From Candidatus Hydrogenedentota bacterium (GTDB lineage: Bacteria; Hydrogenedentota; Hydrogenedentia; Hydrogenedentales; SLHB01): a DNA stretch of 11,685 bases. The DNA lies in the NCBI GenBank assembly GCA_007136375.1, contig SLHB01000402.1:1-11685 (forward strand), given 5' to 3'. The notes under the pieces are model-generated. The model was not told the DNA's origin. It saw only the letters and a program-made list of their open reading frames with translations, and did no database searches. Every line of letters starts with the position of its first letter. Positions within the stretch are counted from its first letter, which is position 1. Below are positions 6,333 through 11,685 of the stretch, piece after piece. Both the position numbers and the translations under genes were made by a program.

Positions 6333-6361
6333 CGCGCCGCGCCGCCTTCGCTTGCGCTAGG
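6328..6361. terminator. Hairpin between convergent sigma factor and trkH genes
   Basis: CCTAGCGC (6328-6335) pairs perfectly with GCGCTAGG (6354-6361) across an 18-nt loop. The stem includes the sigma factor's TAG stop (6330-6332). It lies in the 60-nt gap between two convergent genes, where a two-way terminator is expected. There is no T-run on the + side and only a weak T-rich stretch on the - side, so it is a weak or Rho-assisted candidate. Confidence 0.4.
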
Positions 6362-6392
6362 GCCCCGTCCATGGGCGTGCGCGCGTCTTTCC

Positions 6393-7886
6393 TTACCGCA
6401 CCCGCCAGAACGACGGAATCAGGAACACGGCGATGGAGAACAACTCGAGCCTTCCCAGGACCATGTACAGGGTCAGCATCACTTTGCCCGGCGCGGGAAT
6501 CGTGCTGAAGTCCTGGGCGGGGCCAACAATCTCCAGGCCGGGGCCGATGTTGCTGATGGTCGCGAAGCAGGCCGAGACCGCTGTTTCAAAGGGCAGTCCC
6601 AGCGCGGATAGAAAGACGCAACCCAAGACGGTGGCGATAAAATAGAGTCCGAGAAACCCGTAGACGGTCTGCAAGGCTTCCTCCTCGACCACCTCGCCGC
6701 TCAAGCGCACCGCGCGGATCGTCTTGGGGCGGAAGGTCCGTTCCAACCGGTGAAAGACCATTTTGAACAGGAGCACGATGCGCACGACCTTCGCGCCGCC
6801 GCTCGTTGATCCGGCGCATCCGCCTATGAACATGAGCAGGACCATCAGCATGCGCGAGGCGGCCGGCCAGCCGTCGTAATCGTCGGTGGCGTAGCCCGTG
6901 CTGGTCATGATGCTGACGACCTGGAATCCGGCAGCGCGCAAGGCTTCCCCGGCGCCGTAGGGTTCGTGGGCGGCTTCGGCCGTTTCCATCGTTTCGGCAA
7001 ACCGGGACGGGCCGGTCATTAGACTGACGGCGATGAGCAGGGTGAACCCCGCCAGAATGCCGATATAGAACCGCCACTCCGTATCCCGGAAGGGGGCCAG
7101 CCAGTGTCCCCGGAGCACGGCGAAGTACAAGGCGAAGCTGGTGCCCCCGAGGATCATGAACACGATGGTGATGATTTCCACGGAGAGGCTGTCGAAGGCG
7201 GCGACGCTGGCCTGCTGGGGAGAAAACCCGCCGGTGGACAGGCCGGAAAGGGTGTGGCAAAGGGCGTTATAGAAATCGAGCCCCGCGATCATGTAGGCGC
7301 CGGTTTGAATAACTGTTAGCGTGAGATAGATCTTGTAGATCAGGATGGCGCTGTCCTTGATCCGGGGTTGCAGGGCGCGCGGATCGGGGCCGGTCACCTC
7401 GGACTTGAACATCTGCTTGCCGCCGGCGCCGAGGTAGGGGAGCACCGCCAAGAAAAGCACGATGATCCCGCCGCCGCCGATCCATTGCATGAGGCTGCGC
7501 CAGAAGAGGGCGCTCTTGGGGGCGGCTTCGATATCGCTGAGCACGGTGGCCCCTGTGGTGGTGAAGCCCGAGGCCCCCTCGAAGAAAGCGTCCACCGGGC
7601 CCAGCACGTTGCCGAAGAGAAACGGCAACCCGCCGAGCACGGACGCGAACAACCATCCCAACCCCACGCCGGCCAGGGCTTCCCGTTGCATGACGATCGG
7701 CTTGGCGCGCCAGCCGATCCATAGGAAACACGCGCCCGCCAAGGCGGAGAACGACGCCGACGCCAGAAATGCCCGGACCGCCAGGTATTCGCCGAAGTAC
7801 AGGGCCCATGGAATCGGGGTCAACATGAAAAGGGCGATCACCAAGGCGAGATAGCCCAGTATTCTTGCGATGAGACGGTAGTTCAT
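6393..7886 (-). CDS. trkH: TrkH-type potassium uptake channel subunit
   Basis: A 497-aa inner-membrane K+-translocating subunit of the Trk/Ktr superfamily. It has the four-fold MPM repeat with one filter loop in each: GFTTTGAT (107-114), LSTGGFSP (216-223), MTSTGYAT (327-334) and SNIGPGLE (445-452). The conserved GGCAGSTSGGAK segment (355-366) and the C-terminal GRLELFSIAVFL (478-489) are also family hallmarks. Many hydrophobic segments, from residue 5 to 491, fit 8-10 membrane helices. The length suits TrkH rather than the shorter KtrB. Its ATG overlaps the TGA of trkA by 4 nt (ATGA), so translation is probably coupled and the two are made together. Residue 138 is in a GGGG run where many homologues have GGMG. 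K+ uptake would depend on the TrkA gating ring encoded just upstream. Confidence 0.95.
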   Translation of the reverse strand: MNYRLIARILGYLALVIALFMLTPIPWALYFGEYLAVRAFLASASFSALAGACFLWIGWRAKPIVMQREALAGVGLGWLFASVLGGLPFLFGNVLGPVDAFFEGASGFTTTGATVLSDIEAAPKSALFWRSLMQWIGGGGIIVLFLAVLPYLGAGGKQMFKSEVTGPDPRALQPRIKDSAILIYKIYLTLTVIQTGAYMIAGLDFYNALCHTLSGLSTGGFSPQQASVAAFDSLSVEIITIVFMILGGTSFALYFAVLRGHWLAPFRDTEWRFYIGILAGFTLLIAVSLMTGPSRFAETMETAEAAHEPYGAGEALRAAGFQVVSIMTSTGYATDDYDGWPAASRMLMVLLMFIGGCAGSTSGGAKVVRIVLLFKMVFHRLERTFRPKTIRAVRLSGEVVEEEALQTVYGFLGLYFIATVLGCVFLSALGLPFETAVSACFATISNIGPGLEIVGPAQDFSTIPAPGKVMLTLYMVLGRLELFSIAVFLIPSFWRVR

Positions 7887-9214
7887 CGCTGAAAAAGCCG
7901 CAGCGCCGCGTTGAGCTGGTTGCCGCGCACCAAGAGGATGACGCCGTCGCCTTCTTGCACGCTCGTGCTCCCGGAGGGAATGATGACGTCATTGCCGCGG
8001 ATGAGCGCGGCGACGAGAGCCTCCTGGGGCAACCGGACCTCGCGGAGGGGCCGGCCCGTAATGGCCGATCGCCCGTTCGCGGTGAACTCCAGCAGTTGCA
8101 CCTGCCCGTCGCCAATGGTGGCGGAGGACGACATTTTCTCTTGGTGGACGAGCTTGAGAATGCGGTTGGCGAAGCTCGCGCGGGGCGTCACCGCGTGGTC
8201 AATGCCGAGACGGCCCACCAGGGGGGCGAAGTCCGGCTGGTGGACCACCGCGATCGTTCGCTGGGCGCCCACCTCCTTGGCGAGGATCCCCGCCATGATA
8301 TTGTGCTCGTCGTCCCGGGTTGTGGCCACAAAGGCGTCGGCGCCGGCCACGTGTTCCTGTTCTAGGGCCACGCGCGTTGTCGCGTCGCGGCACACCACCT
8401 TCGCATGGCGCAGTTCGGCGGCCAAATAGTTGCAGCGCTTCAAGTCCCGGTCGAACAGTTTCACCACGGGATAGCGGTTCTCGATGATCTGGGCGAGGTG
8501 GAACCCGATGTTGCCGCCGCCCATCACGGCGATCTTCTCGGCTTTCGGCTCCTGGCCCTGCAAAACCTTGTGTACACCGGCCAAGGCTTCCCGCTTTCCG
8601 ATGCAGGTAACGAGGTCGCCGGGCTCCACCGTCGAGCCGCCGTGAGCCACGAAGGACTCGCCACGGCGGCTGATCATGCCGATGAGCACGCCATCGGGCA
8701 GAGTCATCTCCCGGATAGTGCTGCCTTGGAGGGGATGCCGCCCGATCTTGATTTGGCGCATTTGAATTAGGCCGCGCCCGAAGTCTTCCGTGGCCACGAG
8801 GCCTGGCGTCTCAATATACTTCGCGATCTCCACGGCGGTCAGCGCGTTGGGGCTGAGAATATAATCAATGCCTAGGCTCGTTTCGTATAATATGATAGAT
8901 TCGATGTAAATGGGATTGTCGACCCGCGCCACCACCTGCTTGGCGCCCAGCCCTTTCGCCGTGGCGGCGGCAATGAGGTTGATTTCATCGTCGCCCGTGG
9001 CGGAGATGAAGAGATCGGCGTTCGCGACGCCCGATTCGCGCAATAGGATCACGGAGACGGCGTTCCCGCGAACGGTGCTGACATCGAGCTCGTAATCGAT
9101 TTGCTCCAGCACGTTCCGGTCCGTCTCAATGACCGTAATGTCGTGGTTCTCTATGCTTAGCAGGCGCGCCAGATGAAACCCGACGCGCCCGCCGCCAACA
9201 AGGGCAATACGCAT
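7883..9214 (-). CDS. trkA: TrkA, NAD(H)/nucleotide-binding regulator of Trk potassium uptake
   Basis: A 443-aa cytosolic peripheral protein that forms the gating ring beneath TrkH. It is a tandem of two RCK units. RCK-N1 covers 1-120, with GGGRVG (7-12) and the acidic strand end VIETD (28-32, E30 a likely adenosine-ribose contact). RCK-C1 is about 140-219. RCK-N2 starts at 227 with GGGNIG (232-237) and acidic D255. RCK-C2 is about 365-440. The two-unit build is the TrkA type, as opposed to single-unit KtrA. Both Rossmann loops are intact. It is the first gene of a two-gene operon, overlapping trkH by 4 nt. The start at 9214 is set by the family's opening MRIALVGGG; the ribosome site is weak (AGG, 9 nt away). 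A promoter with a perfect -35 lies upstream. Confidence 0.95.
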   Translation of the reverse strand: MRIALVGGGRVGFHLARLLSIENHDITVIETDRNVLEQIDYELDVSTVRGNAVSVILLRESGVANADLFISATGDDEINLIAAATAKGLGAKQVVARVDNPIYIESIILYETSLGIDYILSPNALTAVEIAKYIETPGLVATEDFGRGLIQMRQIKIGRHPLQGSTIREMTLPDGVLIGMISRRGESFVAHGGSTVEPGDLVTCIGKREALAGVHKVLQGQEPKAEKIAVMGGGNIGFHLAQIIENRYPVVKLFDRDLKRCNYLAAELRHAKVVCRDATTRVALEQEHVAGADAFVATTRDDEHNIMAGILAKEVGAQRTIAVVHQPDFAPLVGRLGIDHAVTPRASFANRILKLVHQEKMSSSATIGDGQVQLLEFTANGRSAITGRPLREVRLPQEALVAALIRGNDVIIPSGSTSVQEGDGVILLVRGNQLNAALRLFQR

Positions 9215-9259
9215 GATAGAATGCCTGGGATTGGGAACAAGGGATGGAAAATTCTAGCG

Positions 9260-9289
9260 ATCATCCTATAAGTCTCCATGGCCTGTCAA
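9260..9289 (-). promoter_or_regulatory. Candidate sigma70 promoter of the trkA-trkH operon
   Basis: On the - strand, TTGACA (9284-9289, exact consensus) is followed after 18 nt by GATGAT (9260-9265; 4 of 6 match). The start would be near 9253, 39 nt before the trkA ATG. This is the best -35 match in the window and it lies in the correct place. Confidence 0.45.
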
Positions 9290-9389
9290 CATGTTCTCGA
9301 TCCGCCGCCGGACGCCGCCGAAAGAGGGCGGTGAGGCGCGGGCCGCGGCGCTCAGCATTCCCGTGCTGTTGGAGAGGAGCAAGGGCGTC

Positions 9390-9860
9390 ATGCCAGTGAA
9401 GTACGGACGGGATGGGTTCCGTGAACGGGCCCGGGGCATCCGTTGGGGAGAAGAGGCCCCAGGGGCGCGGCCCCGGTTGCGAGAGGATCAACCCGCGCCA
9501 CCCCTTCTGATGATCTTCAGCGGCATTCTCCTCTTCTCCGTGCTAATCTTCTTGGCCCAATTCCTCTTGGGCGGATTCGCCAGCGATCACGAGGCTCCCG
9601 CGCAGGGGCCGGGTGTCGTGACCCACAAGGAAATGACCCGGGACGAGAGGGGAAGGCCCGTGTACCATCTCACCGTCGAAGCGGCTGGCCCCGAGGAAGA
9701 ACCCGGCGGCGCGGCTCCCCGGTATACGTTTACGTTCGCCACGGACGTGGAAGGGTTCGCCCGATTCGAACCAGGCATGGCTGTCGTTGTCCATTATGCC
9801 TCCGGAGGCGATGGAGACGCCCTCCACGTCCGGGACGTGCTTCCCGTCCCCGGCGAGTGA
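9390..9860 (+). CDS. Single-pass membrane protein of unknown function
   Basis: I do not recognise this 156-aa protein. It has a basic, charged N-terminal part (1-37), one strongly hydrophobic segment (about 38-61: LLMIFSGILLFSVLIFLAQF) and a 95-aa C-terminal part. The positive-inside rule puts the N-terminus in the cytosol and the C-terminus outside. The outer part looks beta-rich: a GPGVVTHKEMTRDERGRPVY opening, then RYTFTFATD (111-119) and PGMAVVVHY (128-136), perhaps a small barrel. The frame also opens at ATG 9291 (189 aa), but that codon has no ribosome site and abuts the trkA promoter. At 9390, AGGAG (10 nt away) and AAGGG (4 nt away) precede the ATG, so I prefer it. It is divergent from trkA and 265 nt before the phosphatase. 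A role with Trk is possible but unsupported. Confidence 0.7.
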   Translation: MPVKYGRDGFRERARGIRWGEEAPGARPRLREDQPAPPLLMIFSGILLFSVLIFLAQFLLGGFASDHEAPAQGPGVVTHKEMTRDERGRPVYHLTVEAAGPEEEPGGAAPRYTFTFATDVEGFARFEPGMAVVVHYASGGDGDALHVRDVLPVPGE

Positions 9861-10117
9861 GGCCTTCGCCCGCCCTCTTTGTCTCTCCGCCGAATCTCGC
9901 AAAAACTTTGAACAGTTCTCTTCGTTTCCCGTCTATCAAGATGATGGCGAAGGCGCCCGGGCGTTTGCGGGCGTCATCGCCGAGCCGCGCGGCCATCCCG
10001 TTTCCGTTCCCTTGTCTTAAGACGGCCGAGGGGGCCGCCGATAGGTCGTTTGAAGACCGTGGAGGCCGTTGTGGTCAGCCATGGGGATTGAAGCGGGGTT
10101 CCGGTTTTCCGGGTGAC

Positions 10118-10123
10118 GGGGAG
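10118..10123 (+). promoter_or_regulatory. Shine-Dalgarno GGGGAG that questions the phosphatase start
   Basis: GGGGAG is only 2 nt from ATG 10126, too close for normal initiation, yet 8 nt from the in-frame TTG at 10132 (third codon). The TTG may be the true start. Either choice keeps the signal peptide. Confidence 0.45.
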
Positions 10124-10125
10124 TG

Positions 10126-11640
10126 ATGGCCTTGAGTTCGTTCCACCGGTTTGGTGTCACCGCCCTTGTTCTGAGCGCGGCGCTTGTATCGTTTGGAGGA
10201 CAGGCGAAGCAAGCTGGCTACGACCCCCTCGCGCTAATGCTCACGTGGCGCCAAGATCCCACCACCACCATGACCATCGATTGGCACAGTCTGCCCAAGG
10301 AGCGGCGTTCCTCCCGCTTGGAGTACCGGGAATTGGGAGCCGTCCCGTGGCGGACGGTGTTCGGGGAGATCCGGGCCTACCCCCATTCCGACAGGGTCCT
10401 CCACCGGGCGGAATTGACGGGGCTGAAGCCCGGAACCCTGTACGAATTTCGGTTCGACGTGACCTCCCGGGTGTTTCGGTTCAAGACCATGCCCGCCACG
10501 GCCGCCGAGCCCATCCGCGTCGCCGTGGGCGGCGACACCATGCACTCACAGGAATGGCTGGAGCGAACCAACCGCGCCGCCATGAAGCACGATCCGGATT
10601 TCATCCTTTGGGCCGGCGACATCTTCTACTGCGGCGGGCGCGCGTCCAACGTACACCGTGTATTTCAGTTCTTCGACGCCTTGAAAAAGACGCTCATTCA
10701 TCCGGACGGGCGCGTTGTGCCCGTCGTCGCCGCCATCGGCAACCACGAAGTCCGGGAGGGTTACTTCTTTCTGAACGAAGACGCCGAGGAATCGGACGCT
10801 TGGAGATCCAGCGCGGCGCCGTACTTCTATGCGCTGTTCGCTTTTCCCGGGCATCCAGGCTACAACGTGCTGGATTTCGGCGACTACATGAGTCTCGTCA
10901 TCCTCGACAGCGACCACAGCAATCCCATACACGGCCGGCAAGAGGCATGGCTTGAAGAAGTCCTGGAGGCGCGCCAACACGTGCCTCATCTGTTCCCGGT
11001 CTACCATGTGCCTGCCTACCCGTCCCACCGGTCCTTTGTGAACGGATTGTCCGACCGCGTGCGGGACCACTGGGTTCCGCTCTTCGAAGCCTATGGCGTG
11101 GAAGTGGCCTTCGAGGCCCATGATCACCTGTATAAACGGACCCAACCGATGCTGAATGGGGCTGTCCATCCGAACGGCATTGTCTACGTGGGCGACGGCG
11201 CGTGGGGCGTCGCCACGCGGGAGCCCAATCCCGACAATGCGTGGTATCTGGCCGAAGCCCAAGCGCGGCGGCATTTCGTCATGCTTACGATCCAAGGGGA
11301 CCAGCGCCGGATGGACGTCTTCGACGAGTACGGCGTCCTGTTTGACGCTTTCGGCGAACTGCCCAGCCCCGAACCCCCAGACGCCGGCTCGGACCCGCCG
11401 AACCCGCCGGACACGCCGCCCGCGCCCGTTCTGCCGCCGTCCCTTCCGGAATCCGCTCCAGCCCCGCTCAGAGGCGATGTCAACAACGACGGAAAGGTGG
11501 ACGCCATCGACGTCCAGCTTGTCATTCGGGCGGCGCTCGGCCTCAGCGTCCCCAGCGGTTACGCGCCGGACGTGAACGAGAATGGCCGGGTTGACGCGGG
11601 GGACATACAAAGCGTCATCAACGCCGCCCTCGGGCTCTGA
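10126..11640 (+). CDS. Secreted purple-acid-phosphatase-like metallophosphoesterase with C-terminal dockerin-like domain
   Basis: A 504-aa exported metallophosphoesterase, likely releasing phosphate from organic esters outside the cell. A Sec signal peptide covers about 1-28. A fibronectin-III-like PAP N-domain follows (about 35-122, ending LTGLKPGTLYEFRF...FRFKT). The catalytic domain (about 128-410) has GGD (D137), GDIFY (D165, Y168), GNHE (N206, H207), HVPAY (H294) and AHDH (H332, H334). GDxxY supplies the Tyr that gives purple acid phosphatases their colour; residue order and spacing match the plant enzymes as I recall them. The usual Gly of GHxH is Ala here. A Pro-rich linker (about 413-448) leads to two calcium-loop repeats, GDVNNDGKVDAIDVQLVI (450-467) and PDVNENGRVDAGDIQSVI (481-498), each followed by a similar A-A-L-G-L end: a dockerin type I-like module that terminates the protein. 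Start could be TTG 10132. A plain metallophosphatase lacking activity cannot be excluded. Confidence 0.9.
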   Translation: MALSSFHRFGVTALVLSAALVSFGGQAKQAGYDPLALMLTWRQDPTTTMTIDWHSLPKERRSSRLEYRELGAVPWRTVFGEIRAYPHSDRVLHRAELTGLKPGTLYEFRFDVTSRVFRFKTMPATAAEPIRVAVGGDTMHSQEWLERTNRAAMKHDPDFILWAGDIFYCGGRASNVHRVFQFFDALKKTLIHPDGRVVPVVAAIGNHEVREGYFFLNEDAEESDAWRSSAAPYFYALFAFPGHPGYNVLDFGDYMSLVILDSDHSNPIHGRQEAWLEEVLEARQHVPHLFPVYHVPAYPSHRSFVNGLSDRVRDHWVPLFEAYGVEVAFEAHDHLYKRTQPMLNGAVHPNGIVYVGDGAWGVATREPNPDNAWYLAEAQARRHFVMLTIQGDQRRMDVFDEYGVLFDAFGELPSPEPPDAGSDPPNPPDTPPAPVLPPSLPESAPAPLRGDVNNDGKVDAIDVQLVIRAALGLSVPSGYAPDVNENGRVDAGDIQSVINAALGL

Positions 11641-11653
11641 TATCTGACAGCCA

Positions 11654-11668
11654 CGGGAGGTGTTCCCG
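11654..11668. other. Small hairpin after the phosphatase gene
   Basis: CGGGA (11654-11658), loop GGTGT, TCCCG (11664-11668), 13 nt after the stop codon. No T-run follows before the window ends. It might be a weak terminator, or its GGGAGG might be a ribosome site for a gene that begins at the right edge (a TTG lies at 11672). Confidence 0.25.
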
Positions 11669-11685
11669 ACCTTGCCGCGCGGCCC

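Noticed and set aside
10014..10036. GTCTTAAGAC palindrome followed by CGGCC-GAGGG-GGCCG hairpin before the phosphatase
   Set aside because: Short elements with no T-run and no clear place in a promoter; too weak to annotate, although they lie in the leader region.
9443..10126. 227-codon open frame on the + strand
   Set aside because: Overlaps the membrane-protein frame with a much poorer, Arg/Pro/Ser-rich composition, and extends into non-coding DNA.
10546..11610. 354-codon open frame on the - strand
   Set aside because: Antisense to the phosphatase and dockerin-like tail, no recognisable domain.

Overview
The window is GC-rich bacterial DNA with nine protein-coding genes, no RNA gene and no clear mobile element. 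Several traits point to a free-living, polysaccharide-degrading Gram-negative bacterium of the Planctomycetota/Verrucomicrobiota/Lentisphaerota/Hydrogenedentota type. These are a Sec-exported sulfatase, a Tat-exported sugar-acid enzyme of the enolase superfamily, a sugar epimerase-like TIM barrel, and an exported phosphatase ending in a proline-rich linker plus a two-repeat dockerin-like tail. The ending 'DVQ.VI.AALGL' of that tail resembles what I remember from Candidatus Hydrogenedentes-like genomes. That placement is inference only.

Layout. Positions 1-269 hold a REP-like palindrome at the edge and leader DNA. Positions 270-3080 hold a sulfatase and a mandelate-racemase-type enzyme on the + strand; the second has its own candidate promoter. 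Positions 3081-3507 are a gene-poor stretch with a 23-nt direct repeat (period 49) and a TTTCGAA dyad. Positions 3508-5367 hold a convergent pair: a xylose-isomerase-like epimerase (+) and a glucuronokinase-like GHMP kinase (-). Positions 5368-5696 are a divergent regulatory region. Positions 5697-6332 encode an ECF sigma factor with no adjacent anti-sigma gene, convergent with a trkA-trkH potassium uptake operon on the - strand (6393-9214, ATGA overlap). Divergent from trkA lie a small single-pass membrane protein (about 9390-9860) and the dockerin-tagged purple-acid-phosphatase-like protein (10126-11640).

How the genes may work together. The first four enzymes fit use of sulfated or acidic sugars. 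The sulfatase would strip sulfate outside the cytoplasm, and the Tat-exported enzyme would racemise or dehydrate a sugar acid in the same compartment. The TIM-barrel enzyme would epimerise a sugar inside the cell, and the GHMP kinase would phosphorylate a sugar (perhaps glucuronate) at C1. TrkA/TrkH form a standard K+ uptake system. The phosphatase would scavenge phosphate outside the cell. The pathway link is inference from proximity; each family call rests on visible motifs. No anticipated defence system, CRISPR or transposase was seen.
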